Shown one piece after another: positions 10,702 to 21,990 of a stretch of 64,000 nucleotides of DNA. Position 1 is the stretch's first letter. Each line of letters begins with the position of its first letter. Under the pieces are notes generated by a model, which saw only the letters and a program-made list of their open reading frames with translations, was not told where the DNA came from and searched no databases. A program made the translations under genes and the position numbers. The stretch comes from Gnetum montanum (lineage: Eukaryota; Streptophyta; Gnetopsida; Gnetales; Gnetaceae). Location: NCBI GenBank assembly GCA_015680685.1, contig MNCI01002011.1:970471-1034470 (forward strand), given 5' to 3'.

Positions 10702-12732
10702 ATGTTGGTGTCTAACACATTTGATACCACAATACAGCCAAAGAATGTCGCATTAAGCCACAAACAATACAACTTTGTTTGTGCCAAAATTCAAGCAAGA
10801 CTACCAGTGGATTACCTTGATTTAGAGGCAAAACAGGACTATGAAAGAGTCCACCAGAACGGATGGAAGTATAATCCCTCCCTGTTTGATATAATCCCAC
10901 TCACGGATTCCTACCACCAGTTGTTGTCCCAACTCATCCGTGCAAACAAGCATGATGCAGGGACAACCTACGAGGAAGCCTCACAGAATGAGGAAGATGA
11001 GTTCGAGGCCTGCTCTAAATATGAGAGCCACCTCCACACCGTCTTCCAACAACCACTCCCTAGTACAGCCCCTCATCGGTTTGGTCCATCCATCCCCTCC
11101 AAGATAGTGACCATGCCAATCCAGCCTTCCTCACAAGCAACTAATGCATTTTCCCAGCACTATGCTCATGCAAGAGCCACCTCCCAGCCCCAAAAAACTC
11201 CATCATCCTACATCCTACCTATCTCATTGGTGTCTGCGGTGTCCGTCCAACCCACCCATGTGTGGCCCACTCCAATCACCGCATCCATCACTCAGCCATT
11301 ACATCAACAATCATCTGCTATGACGTTAAACTGGAAACACTCGCTTGCTACGACGTTAAACTGGCAAACTCCACAACCAATAATTTTTCCCTATGCCATG
11401 CAACGAATCCAAGCCTAGCCAATGCAACCAACTAGCACATCCCCAAGCTTGGATTAGGCATTCCAGCTGATACAAAGCTTGACAGAGGAGATCAACCAAC
11501 TTAAGGCTACCTCCTCTAACACCATCAAGGCGGTGGACTTCTATCAAGATGATCTCATAAGTCCTATGGTACCACCTCTAACTCTCCCAATTGGGTCCCA
11601 AATGCCTCAATTTACCAAGTACAATGGAGAAGGAGATCCCAATGCACACTTGGTCACATTTCGATCTGAATGCCCACTCTTTCAACCTTGGCCACAAACC
11701 ATCATGAGCATGTTCCCCATGTCACTCACTAGCAAGGCCTTGGACTGGTATCATGCACTACCCAAGGCCTCAATATCCTCTTTGAAGGATCTCATAACCA
11801 AGTTTGTGACACACTTCAAGTACAACCTAAATCCTGAAGAAACCCTTGACCACCTGATGCAAGTTAAACAGGGGCCTCTAGAGCCCATGCCAAAATTCCT
11901 CCAACGTTGGAAGGTTGCATTGAGCAAAATGCATGAACCTCTAGCGGAGGCACATCTACTGACAATCTTTAAAGGTGCAGTAAATGACTTCATCAAGTCC
12001 AAACTGTATTATCTAGCCCCAAAGTCTCTTAGCCAAGCCTTTTCCCAAGCAAAAGGCATAGAGGATGTAGCACAAGCTAGCAATGATCTAGCCTATGTGA
12101 CCTATAGAAACCAACACACTTGCAATCATGTAGCCATAAGCACAAAAGCAACCAACTGGGGCCCAACAGCTAAGCAGCCCCAAGCCCCAACTAACAAAAC
12201 TGTCAATTCTAGCACTAACTCACCCACATTGATAGGGGCTACATCAAGATCCAACTTTCAGTGCAAGGACCACTCAAAGTATACACCACTATTGGTGCAA
12301 CACTCTGAACTACTAGAGCAACTCCTGAAAGCTGGGCAAATCCAACACAAACACGTATCAGAAATTGCTCACCAAAAACATGATAGGTACTACAAACTAC
12401 TAAGGAACCTCACTTTAGCAGTACCAAATGAGCCCCCAATTCCACAACACTTCAAGCTAGGCCAATACTATCATTACCACCAATTGGTTGGTCATAGTAC
12501 AGAAAACTATCGTGATTTGTAGGATGACCTGCAGAGAATGATAGAACATGGCCAATTGGTGATCAACACGGTGAGTCAATCCAACACAGATGATGCCCCC
12601 TATGTCATAAATTCCATTAGCATAGGCGGCAAGCCCAAACCTGTGCAGAAACCTTTTGTGATCCATGTGCCTCCCAGCAAGGCAAGGATTCCCTCAGCCT
12701 CCACAAGCAAGAGGCCTCCCTTTGTTATCTAA
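10702..12732 (+). pseudogene. gag: gag of element 1 (one frame, three TAG interruptions)
   Basis: One reading frame runs from ATG 10,702 to about 12,732 and is broken only by TAG codons at 11,416, 11,455 and 12,520. Residue landmarks in order: YNFVCAKIQARL near the N terminus; a Pro/Gln/Ser-rich linker; then FYQDDLISPMVPPLTLP, KYNGEGDPNAHLVTF, MSLTSKALDWYHALP and FLQRWKVALSKMHEP, which make up the retrotransposon gag core. Near the C terminus YYHYHQLVGHSTENYRDL keeps the spacing of the gag zinc-knuckle-like motif of Tat-type elements with Cys positions changed to Tyr. The same core recurs at 58,380-59,856. Confidence 0.82.
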
Positions 12733-13300
12733 GTGCCACCTCGAGCACTCACAACACCCTTTGTGGTCAAATTTCCATAACAACCGTCTGCTAAGACATT
12801 AAACTGGCATGATGCAACAACAACTGCTAAGCAACCTTTTGTTATCAAGGTGCCACAACGTGTTTTCCCCTCACCTACTTGAAGCCCAATAGTGGACAAC
12901 ATCTTGATCCCTCCTCCTTTAAGGGTTGACTCCACTAACAACCCGAGTAGACCCACCAAATGGCAACACAAGAGGACAAACGAGCACCTCGCAACTCCCA
13001 TGGCTGAAGCAAAGACTACAACCAGCAAATAACAACTAAACACTAACCAGCAAATAACAACTAAACACTAGGGCCCCTACCCCCACACAGGGTAAGTAAA
13101 CCAAGCCTAAGTCCCTTTCGCAAGAGACCTGTCTCTCAAACCACATGAAGGAAGTCAAAGCCAACACAACAGCTAATGACAAAGACTTTGCAGCTACACT
13201 AACCCAGGTGAAACAAATGCTCAAAAAAAAGAACACAACGTTGAGCTTATACAACCTAGTCATGACCTCATCTACTCACTGCTAAGCATTGGCCTAGATC

Positions 13301-13822
13301 TTGGCCTCCATTCCTGTTATGGAGGGCATCCCTGCAGATGAGACATCCATTTATTCAACAATGCTACCCCCTACACCTCAAGAATTGGGTTCAATATCTC
13401 TAGTTTTCTGCAATAATGCAATCAAAGTTAACCCCAAACGAGGGGAGGTTACTATAGCTCCACTATCCATTAGCATTTGTGTCAGACAATGTACCATTCG
13501 TAGGATACATGTTGATGATGGTGCAGCAACAAACGTAGTCTTGTACTCAGTCATCGAAAAGCTAGGTCTGGCAAATGAAATCAAGCCAACCAAAACCACA
13601 TGTCTAAAATCCTTCAATGGATCATGTGTCACAATCAGGGGTACAATCAACTTAGCCTTTGTGCCAAGATGGAAATTCCCCACTAGCGTAGATTTCATTG
13701 TGATAGAAGAGATGCCAGGTTTCAACATGATTCTAGGCATGGCACAAGTTTTAGAAGGAGAGCTTCTTGGTGGTACACTTATAACAACCAATGCAGTGCC
13801 TAAGGCTAACACACTCGAATGA
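13301..13822 (+). pseudogene. retropepsin-like aspartic protease of element 1
   Basis: Open 173-codon frame. IRRIHVDDGAATNVVLYSVI carries the D-[DST]-G catalytic loop (here DDGA), followed by IEKLGL and later PGFNMILGMAQVLEGELLG, the hydrophobic-ILG motif of retropepsins. This is the expected order for a Gypsy protease after gag. The downstream polymerase that should follow is absent; by 13,860 the sequence becomes non-coding. The frame is intact, but the surrounding element is defective. Confidence 0.78.
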
Positions 13823-13855
13823 GGGGTTGAAGCCAACAGCCTCCCAGAGGATCCT

Positions 13856-15740
13856 ATGCCTTGCACACTCCCTAATCCATGCTCGGTTAAGAAGCAACTA
13901 CATGATCAAGACATGCCCTTGGCCAAAAATGTGCTAGATGCTTGCCTACCTTTTTCCTCCACTTGCCATGCATTTTTTGACTTTCATTTACATTGCACTA
14001 GCCTACCCATTTACATTTTTCCTACTTACTTAGACCACACATTTCATTTTGTTTACATATTTTTTTTACTTTGTTTATGCATCCATCTGTTTAGCTTAAG
14101 CATTACATCTGAAAACATAAAAACTATAAAATATAAAACTACAAAAATGCATGGCCCAAAAAGGCCTTAAACTAGCCTACAACCTGAAATGGCCAAAAAC
14201 TATCACTTTTTGCATTTCTTTCCTTTCATTCATATATTTTAACTTTGTTTACAGCAAATGCTGCTTGATGTTATTTTCTTTTTAGTTGATTTTTGCAGGA
14301 TTTTGTAGACACATAGCATGACTACGCCTGTAACATCACACCTTGTATAAGCAAGGTAAGCACTAGTCCACTATGACTATAAACTAGCATAGCTCGTCCT
14401 TACGTCATGACATTAAACTGGAACAACAGCTCATCCTTGGTCATGATGTTAAATTGGCACAACATCCATTGTCTGCTATGACATTAAACTAGCATCCAAT
14501 AGTCTGCTAGGACTATAAACTAGCACATCATGGTCTGCTAGGACCTTAAACTGGTGCACAATCTGCCAAGACCTTAAACTGGGTTCACAGTCTGCCAGGA
14601 CTTTAAACTAGCATGTAGCTGATCTGATCCAAACACTTTCCATTGCCCTGGGAGCACTCATAGCATCCTTGCCTCCCACCATTCTAGTGATTCTTTTGGA
14701 GCACTTGCCATTAGTGTGGCATTCAGAACACTTGTAGCATCATTGCCCTGGCACCTTCACTGGTTTCCTAAGCACTTGCAACTAGCACATCATTTGACAC
14801 TTTCACAGCATCTTTGCATCTAGCACTTACAGCATCTTCACATCTAGCATTTGCACTTATATTTCATGTTTTGTGGTTTTCTTGTCCTCTCTGAGTTGTA
14901 TTTTTAGGATGAAGCCTTGGAGGCAATCATGCAAAGGTGCATTCCATCACAGCAGAAAGTTATCATGTTGCTTTGATGTGCATGACTAGACTAGTTGAGC
15001 CACTCAAGAGTGCACATCCCCCTCATCTCTATTATAGCCTATGCACATCCATTTCATTCATCCCAATATCCTCTCATACTCCCCATACTCACGATTTCAC
15101 ACTCCTCTGATGCATACGCACTATGACACACATGGCATTCCCCTCACATCAACTATAGAACCCATGGTTGATGTAACATAATTCATCCTATGGGATGCCT
15201 CTATTGCATGGTAAAAGCCTAAGCATATGTAACATGAATCATCCCTAGGATTAAACATCTATCCTATAGATGCAATGTGATGCATCAAAACAAAGCCTAT
15301 CTTCTCGATGGCCAACTTGTAGCTAACATTCTGCATTAAGCCGAACCCAAAGAAGGCTTGCCTCACAAAAAAAAAAGGCAAAAACACTGCAGCTTCGCAA
15401 TTGGCCCATCCTTGGATGAACTTTGATGCTCTCATAAACACTTCAACAATAGGTCAACATTTCAAGGGCAAGCTACTTCATGCCATGGTCAATATCAACC
15501 ATGCAAAATTTGCATCTTACATCATGATCCACTGTTTGCATTTTGTTCCCACCATTTAAATTTCATCTCCCTAGCATTGTCTATACCCCTTGTCCCTTAG
15601 GATAACCTTATTCCCATAACACTATTGAGCATGGTAAAACAATATCCGATCTTATGCTGACAAATGACGTTGGTGACATGTCTACTGTGGTGTTTTATAA
15701 TTCTTTGTCGACATCTCTTAGGTCACTCCTTTAGATGTCA
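13856..15740. other. non-coding 3' internal region of element 1
   Basis: About 1.9 kb without credible ORFs where pol would be expected. It contains the TTAAACTGG array (14,355-14,620) and several short CAGCATC / CTAGCA repeats (14,640-14,860). No similarity to reverse transcriptase or integrase in any frame by eye. Confidence 0.65.
14355..14620. repeat. array of GCTAKGAC-NTTAAACTGGC motif, eight degenerate copies
   Basis: Copies such as TGCTAGGACCTTAAACTGG, TGCTATGACATTAAACTAGC and CCAGGACTTTAAACTAGC follow each other every 25-45 bp. The same motif occurs in gag coding sequence near 11,313 and 11,346 (TATGACGTTAAACTGG, ACGACGTTAAACTGG) and near 12,788 (TAAGACATTAAACTGGC). Both coding and non-coding parts of the element therefore carry it. 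Confidence 0.8.
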
Positions 15741-15741
15741 A

Positions 15742-15755
15742 CAAAGAGGGGCCAT
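15742..15755 (+). promoter_or_regulatory. polypurine tract of element 1
   Basis: CAAAGAGGGGCCAT immediately before the 3' LTR start at 15,756. The related minus-strand element has CAAAGAGGGACCAA before its LTR (60,672 onward). This is the normal position for plus-strand priming. Confidence 0.75.
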
Positions 15756-16735
15756 TGAAACACCACAAAATTTTAGGTCTCAGAATCTCCACTGCAAATA
15801 TGGCTAAGTGTTACGCATTGTTACGTGCTACTACGCTGCATAGCGTAGCACCTTGCTACAGTACCAGCATAGCACCCTACTATAGTGCTAGCGTAGCACC
15901 TTACTACAGTGCCAGCGTAGCACCTTGCTACAGTGCTAGTGTAGCATCCTGCTATAGTGCCAACGTAGCACCCTACTACAGTGCATAGCGTAGCGTTGCG
16001 CCCCGTTACGCTATGCTGTTACGCACTGTTATGCGCTATTACTTGTTGTTACACATTGTTACCTACCGCACTGCCACATGGTTCTAGATCCACATTTTGG
16101 GCTAACCCTAGCCCTATAAATACCTCTGTGACCCCTTTTTTCTTAGAGGAGGAGAGAAGGGGTGGAAAGCTTCAATTTCCATTTTGGCATTTGGCATTTG
16201 GCATTTTAGCATTTTGGTAGTTAACTCTGTGGGCAAACGGGACCTAGAGCACACCACACCGACAGAAAGGCACAACTACATCACATGGTATACTGTGACC
16301 ACCGACCTAGGAGGCACAGTTTATCACAGTGAGCACCAGATTTCACAGCCTGACACCATCGAGGCTGTGATTCCGCTCCTACTATGCCTATTGCACACTT
16401 TTTATACCTATACCCTTTTTCAAGGCAGTGTATCTTTCTATTCAAACTCTCTTTTTGGCTGATCACAACATTTATTTGGCATTGTTAAGCATTAAATCAT
16501 GTTCACTGACCTGTTACGCACTTTAGCACGTTTCTACTGCTATGCACATTGCGTTTTCTTTTATTGTTTGCAAAAGGATTATTGTACACCAATTAAGTTC
16601 CTGTCTAATCAACCAAATCGTTCAAGGCACCCGATTTCCATTTTATTCAGCATGGCCTTAACGCGGATTTGGGGTTAGGCTATGCACCCGAAAACCTCTC
16701 GGTGTTTCCAGCCACCAACGTTTTCTATCATTACA
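15756..16735 (+). repeat. 3' LTR of element 1 (980 bp)
   Basis: Starts TGAAACACCACAAAATTTTA and ends TTTTCTATCATTACA, followed by TSD ATAAT. TATA box at 16,115-16,122. The hairpin array at about 15,830-16,000 has six units against twelve in the 5' LTR. Confidence 0.88.
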
Positions 16736-16740
16736 ATAAT

Positions 16741-17637
16741 CACATCTATAAATCCATTTCATAACATCACCCAATCTTATAATTAAGGCACTAACAACCT
16801 TATAAAAATATCAATACTTAAATAGATGATCAAAAGTCTTAAATTCACAATGGTAAAGAACATAATGTGAGGCCATGTGATGATCCTTATGTTGTAGATT
16901 ATTGGATGTTAAAATGACACAATGCCCCAAAATCAAATTGAAGAAATGAACCTTTGGATGGCATGAAAGGTTCCAAAGATGAGATCATATTCCCATAAAC
17001 CCAAATGAGAGATCAAAGATGACCAAGACCTAGCTTTTTTTTATTAGAAGGGGAAAATGAAAGCAAATCCCTAATTCTTCTAGATAGAAATTTATACTAG
17101 AAGACAGCTATAAAAAGACTTTCAATCTAGGAAAAAATCCCTTCCCTAGATTGTAAGAAATAAGAAACCATATGCCATACATCAAAAAATTGCCTCCCTT
17201 GGTAAACTTACAAAAATTAAGAAATCTTATAGCCTCTAGAAATATTTCTCTCATAATATAATTGATCTTTGTTCTTTTAGAAAATCTATCATACACACCT
17301 CTCCTAGTCTAAAGGAAAAAAAAATTATATGAAAAAACATATTCATTATGAAATTCATTTTTAAAAATTGTGAGAGTTCTACAACCCCTTCAAAGCTTGT
17401 AAATAAAAAACTCTATTTGACATTACATTATTTTGAAATTTTTCATTTATAAGACGTTAAAGAAATTGATGTTGCACTTTATTATGTTTATAATATTATT
17501 TTCATAACATGCTTTTTTTTTACTTTTTAAATCACTCTTACAACATGAAAGTTATGTTCTTTCCATTGTCTTTGAATTTATTCCCTCTTATTACACTTGA
17601 TAACCATATGTGAAATGTTCACTTTCTTTGAGCAAGT
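16741..17637. other. AT-rich flank, nothing recognised
   Basis: This is the continuation of the sequence that ended at 9,223 before element 1 inserted. No gene, RNA or repeat recognised on either strand. Confidence 0.55.
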
Positions 17638-17765
17638 GTTGGAACATAACATGTTTCTTTAATGATATTTACCCTCAAGATATATAGTCAATTAGAAGTT
17701 TATAATTTAGTATTATCCACTATAATTAAAACCATAACTTAGAGTTTCCAAATTATTTAACCACC
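17638..17765 (-). mobile_element. tRNA-derived SINE copy, decayed
   Basis: On minus: TTTGGAAACTCTAAGTTATG, then a box-B-like TTTTAATTATAGTGG, ACTATATATCTTGAGGGTA, and a 3' end ATGTTCCAACACTTGC. Same block order as the 5.8-6.9 kb copies; the box A part is largely gone. Confidence 0.6.
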
Positions 17766-17771
17766 ATAAAG

Positions 17772-17845
17772 GGTTGTTGGAACCTAAAAGAATGACCATA
17801 AGCATAATCTAAGATATATAGTCAACATGAAGATTTAGAAAAATT
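17772..17845 (-). mobile_element. SINE 3' fragment
   Basis: On minus: ACTATATATCTTAGATTATG, then ATTCTTTTAGGTTCCAACAACC at the 3' end. Only the tail half is present. The terminal TTTTAGGTTCCAACAACCC is the best match in the family to the L1 3' ends. Confidence 0.6.
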
Positions 17846-17964
17846 ATAGAGGAATATAATGATTCCATAGAAAACATCTACAATCACAGAAGATCTGAAA
17901 GAGTAAGATGAAAAAGTGGAAAAAGAAAAAAAATATTATGTTTTCTAGGTATCCTCGAGACAAA

Positions 17965-18310
17965 GGATGAAATAGATGAAACTTTATTTAAGAAAGTTTA
18001 AAAACTTATAGATGATATGCATATAACTGATGTAAAAATAAATGAATTTTTTAGATTTGATGTGAATGATATGAAAAATCTCAACAAGCAATTGTTAAGT
18101 TTTATGATATAGAAGATAGCATGCATGTTTGGAAACATTGAAGCCACATGAAGCAAACTATATACAAGAAAATCCTTTGGATAAATGAGGATCTTACTCT
18201 AAATGAGCTTGTAAAAAGCACTAAACAATGAAAAAAGATTAAGGCAACTCATGAACAGGGTTCTATAGCATACCTAAATGATAGCAACATGGTAGTCATT
18301 ACAAATAAAT
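17965..18310 (+). pseudogene. LINE ORF1-like fragment
   Basis: Two frames joined by a frameshift. First DETLFKKV, KLIDDMHITDVKINEFFRF and NDMKNLNK, then VKFYDIEDSMHVWKH, KQTIYKKILWINEDLTLNEL and KIKATHEQGSIAYLNDSNMV. This is the layout of the RNA-binding ORF1 or N-terminal region of several animal non-LTR elements: a Val-Lys-Phe strand, then an Asn-Glu-Asp-Leu-Thr motif, then a Lys-rich helix. Recognised by eye only. Confidence 0.5.
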
Positions 18311-18344
18311 AGTATTCCAAAATTTATTCAAAAAACATGTAGGC

Positions 18345-18640
18345 CCTTTATGGTGTGGATTCCTTAACAATGATGATGGAATTACAAATAAAGTTATTAC
18401 TTTGAATAGTATTAGCTTATTTGATAGCTTTGATATTTTTGGTTTTATTAAAAATTTGGGAAGATGTTGGTTCTATAGATTTTGTAATTCCTAGATTTAT
18501 TAAATTTGTTTCAAGAAATACAAGAGAAGGGTGAAGAGGCCAACCTTCTAGGGACATTTTAGTATTAGCAAGGAAATCTCTTGAAGGTTATGTGCTTTTA
18601 GAAAAAAGCATTATGATCATAAATAATATCATCATTACTA
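18345..18640 (+). pseudogene. possible LINE endonuclease remnant
   Basis: A frame with SLFDSFDIFGFIKNLGRCW followed, in another frame, by SIDFVIPRFIKFVSRNTREG and ILVLARKSLEGYVLLEKSI. The pattern (a buried Phe-Asp-Ile, then Ile-Asp-Phe, then an Arg-rich turn, then a Lys-Ser-Leu) fits the start of an APE-type endonuclease. Very decayed, and catalytic residues cannot be assigned. Confidence 0.35.
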
Positions 18641-19242
18641 TCATCCTAGCCTTATTCCAAAAAATAAGGTCAGGTGCATGAGATCTTTTTCTATTATTCA
18701 CCTTTATGAAGAGCTAGATCTTTGTTTATTTGTAGTTTCTTCAAATCATCTTTAATTGTTGTAAGGCCTTGTCCATTTTCCATAGAAACTAGGTGTGTGG
18801 CCATTACACATTGCATCTAGAGAATACCCTAAGATCTAGAAAATTTGAAAAGAAACTCATCCATAATATTTGACAAGGTTTTATAGCCAACTATCAACCT
18901 AATGCTAACCCTCCTTTCATATCTATGATTAGGACCGATGTATGTTTTACTACAAATCTTATATCAACATGGTTGTGCTTTCCTTGTTGTATGCTATTAT
19001 TCTCCTAGATATGTTACATTTTATGATTCTCTAAAGTTATCTCATAATCATTATTTTCAATTCTTAGTTTGCAACAAAAGATTTAGTATTTATTTATGGA
19101 GATTTTAATATAAGGATAAATTCACAAAAAATAAAAATTATTCAATGGTAATATAATGTTCATAATTTATACATTATGTTTAGTTAAATAATATAATACA
19201 AATAAGAGTCATAGACAATGTTTCGTTAAGGCATACAAATGC

Positions 19243-19852
19243 TTGATTAGAACTAGGAGGAGGAAATTTATTAGGGAAAAACAAGAATATTTTGCTTACA
19301 TCATTAAAAAAGAACCTAAACTATTTTGGAAAAGCTTTCATCATAAATTCTCTTCATCATTTAATTTTTCTTCTAAAGATATTTACTCATTTTATAATAA
19401 GCTATTTATAGGACAAGATAATAATTCTACCACTATTGTACAATAAGCACCTCCAATTTACTCTTGAAGATGTCATAGAGAATATTAAAATGCTAGCCTC
19501 TTGTAAAGCTATAGATTAAAATGATTTATATACAAAATTATTAAAGTGGATAGAATCTGCTATTCATAGAGAAATTTTACACAAATTAAATTCAGTAATA
19601 GAACAAGGATTAAATCAATATTGGAAAAATAGTAAAGCTATCTTGTTGCATAAAAGGGAGGATAAAAATAATTTGAATAATTATCAAATGATTGCTGTGA
19701 GTAATATTTTTGCTAAGTTGTTGAACACTCTACTAGAAAAGAGAATTAATTCTTGGATTGAAGGTAACCAGGTCAACACAATATGTCATATAATATTACA
19801 TTGGTACCTTACTCATTGTTATTATGAGAATGTGATATATTACCTTTAGAAT
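19243..19852 (+). pseudogene. LINE reverse transcriptase N-terminal region
   Basis: A frame at 19,243-19,446 (IRTRRRKFIREKQEYFAYI, then PKLFWKSFHHKF, YNKLF) matches the pre-RT segment of LINEs. Next come FTLEDVIENIKMLASCKAID and LLKWIESAIHREIL, then HKREDKNNLNNYQMIAVSNI and FAKLLNTLLEKRINSWI, the conserved 'K-x-D-x-x-N-x-x-N-Y-x-x-I-x-V-x-N' block of non-LTR RT. The palm catalytic region is missing because the Copia element inserted shortly after (19,911). Confidence 0.65.
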
Positions 19853-19910
19853 CAAATGTATTATGCTAATTCATTACATACACTCATAGCTTACATATCT
19901 CAAGGTAAGC

Positions 19911-21042
19911 TATTGACCTTTTGGTATGTCAAAACATTAGGAAAAATGGAGAACAAGGTTGTTTGTGTGGTTGTTGTGTTTGTAGCCCAAGAACTTGGAT
20001 TTGGACAAAAGGAGAGCTCAATGACATCTATAAGAAAGTACGTGGAAATTCAAAAATCATGGACAATGAATGAAGATTTCAAGGTATAGAGAAAACTCAA
20101 GAAAGACATCTCGAAGAAATAACAAAATCTTGGCTAAAGTGAAGGAAAATTAGTAAAGACATCTTCCTGATTTTAATGACATCTTGGCTAATTGGAAGGT
20201 TGCTCAAAAAAAGAAGTCTATAAAAAATAGTAGACATCTTTCTGGTGAAAAGGACATCTTCATGAAGAAATCTCTACAAAACATCTTTCTAGGAGAGAAG
20301 ACGTCTTTCCCAAATAAAGGTCTAATGTAAAAAGACATCCTAGCCTCAAAGAAGATGTCTCCAATGACTGTTAGATATCTATTGCACAAATTCTAAGGTG
20401 ATTTCAAAAACATATTAGCTATAAGAAGACTTCATTCAATTTGAAAATGTGTAAGAATTATATATTATTAAGTGTCATTGTCAAGAAATCATTGTTATCA
20501 TCATTCTCTTGTTATTGCTCCTCATTGTACTATCTTTTATCTATTATAATTAGTCAAAGTGAGTTGTACCTCAAAGTACAAGGATCAACAAACATAGTTA
20601 CATTCATTCCTTGTAATTTGTGTTCTCTTTTGTTACCCTATAGGGTTGATGTGCTTCTTGTGGGAAGGCATATTGCTTGAGCTTGTCAGGATCCTGTGGG
20701 TTTGAGTGTTGGTGTAAGGCCACAACGCTCCAAAGTTGAGCTCAAGTTGTAAATTTTGTGGGATCTTAGAAATCATATTCTAAGCTTATCGGGACCTTGT
20801 AGTGTTGAGTGGATTTTTTACATCCAATTATTCAGAGCAAAGCTTAGAGCTTGTATAGGGTGTGCTACCCTTCAAACCACATGTTGAGAGCAACAAAGTC
20901 TAGAGGTGTGCTAGTGAACTATCCTCTGAGTGTGGACTACCCAAGTTGGGGAATCACATTAATTTTTGTGTGTGATTTGTTTCAAAGAATTTTTAATTTT
21001 TGGAACTTATTCATGCCCCCTCTCTAAGTTCAAAAATCCTCA
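19911..21042 (+). repeat. 5' LTR of Copia element (1,132 bp)
   Basis: Pairs with 31,219-32,340. U3 carries repeated GACATC / GACGTC words (exact AGACGTCT at 20,299-20,306). The 3' end shares the TTTCAAAGAATTTTTAATTT block with the other LTR. Confidence 0.8.
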
Positions 21043-21044
21043 AG

Positions 21045-21057
21045 TGGTATCAGAGCC
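21045..21057 (+). promoter_or_regulatory. primer-binding site, initiator tRNA-Met
   Basis: TGGTATCAGAGCC two bases after the LTR end. This is the standard Copia primer-binding site, exact over 13 bases. Confidence 0.92.
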
Positions 21058-21094
21058 TCGTACTCTTCTTTGTCATCAACTTCAAGAGTGAACA

Positions 21095-21990
21095 ATGGAG
21101 GGAAAATCTTATACAAAGCCATCCATGTTTGATGGATTTTACTTCACCTATTGGAAAGCTAGGATGCAAGGATTCTTAAAATTTATAGAGTTCAAAGTTT
21201 GGAAGTCCATCCTTGAAGGCTACACTCTGCTTGTTGACAGCTCCACCAAAACCATCAAGCCCTGTAACAAATGAACATAAGAGAAGAAAGATAAGTTTAT
21301 GTTCGACTCAAAAGCCAAAAACTATTTATATTGTGCTTTGAATAAATTTGAGTTTATTAGAGTAGTGGGTTATAAAATAGACAAAGAAATTTGACAAACA
21401 TTAGCAACTATTCATGAAGGAAGCTCTATTGTTAAACAATCTAAATTTTTAGTTTTGCAAATTGAATATGATAAGCTTAAAATGAGAGAAGGTGAGAAAA
21501 TAAAAGATTACTTCTCTAGAGAAAATGATATTGTTGTAGCCATTAGAGGTACCAGTAAATATTTGCTCAAGAGCGATGTCATCATTAAAATGATCAAAAC
21601 ACTTCAGCTAGATTTTAGACCAAAGGTCACATCCATGAAAGAAATCAGAGATTTTTCAACTCTAAAATTTGAAGAGCTTCAAAGTGCTCTAATTACTTAT
21701 GAAATGAATATCGCAAGAAAAGGAGCTATCCAAGAAAACCCATCCCTCTAAAGACTACCTCCAAGAAGAAGGACATGATTAGGGCAGTGAAGATGAGATT
21801 TCCTTTCTCTTAAGGAAGCTACAATGATTAATAGCAAGAAGAAGTAAGGGGTCAAATTAGGAAAGATCCAATTTGTTCAAAGGTAAAGAAAGAGGTAAGA
21901 AAATTTTAATTCTAACCTTGATTTCTCTTCTATAGAATGTTGGATCTATGGTCAAAGAGGCCATATGGCCTTCGAATGCCCTAGTAATAG
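21095..21990 (+). pseudogene. gag: Copia gag
   Basis: ATG at 21,095 opens SYTKPSMFDGFYFTYWKARM, the N-terminal 'F-D-G-x-x-Y-x-x-W' of Copia gag. It continues in the same frame past stops (21,271, 21,277, 21,394) into 21,455-21,751 with LKMREGEKIKDYFSREN and KVTSMKEIRDFSTLKFEEL, the UBN2-type gag core. In another frame ECWIYGQRGHMAFECP near 21,937 is the zinc knuckle with the second Cys changed to Tyr. A frameshift lies between core and knuckle. Confidence 0.8.

Larger units (their letters stand above)
9229..16735 (+). mobile_element. element 1: non-autonomous Tat-like Gypsy LTR retrotransposon
   Basis: Complete element with LTRs at 9,229-10,357 and 15,756-16,735, both starting TGAAACACCA and ending in ...TATCATTACA (mutated to ACT in the left copy). 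A 5-bp TSD ATAAT lies at 9,224-9,228 and 16,736-16,740. The internal 5.4 kb holds gag and a retropepsin-like protease but no reverse transcriptase, RNase H or integrase, so it would need a helper. Gag and termini match the family at 54.8-62.7 kb. Gag core, the CH-type motif near 12,470 and protease style point to the Tat/Ogre side of plant Gypsy elements (inference). Confidence 0.88.
17880..19910 (+). mobile_element. left part of animal-like non-LTR retrotransposon (split by Copia element)
   Basis: Decayed LINE with recognisable ORF1, endonuclease and N-terminal reverse transcriptase parts in order, cut off at 19,910 by a Copia LTR. The remaining C-terminal part appears on the other side at 32,341-32,885. 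Coding blocks are spread over all three frames with many stops. The style differs from the plant L1 element at 33.3-38.2 kb. Confidence 0.65.

Noticed and set aside
13378-13866. 162-codon minus-strand frame
   Set aside because: Shadow of the element 1 protease frame on plus, which carries recognisable retropepsin motifs.
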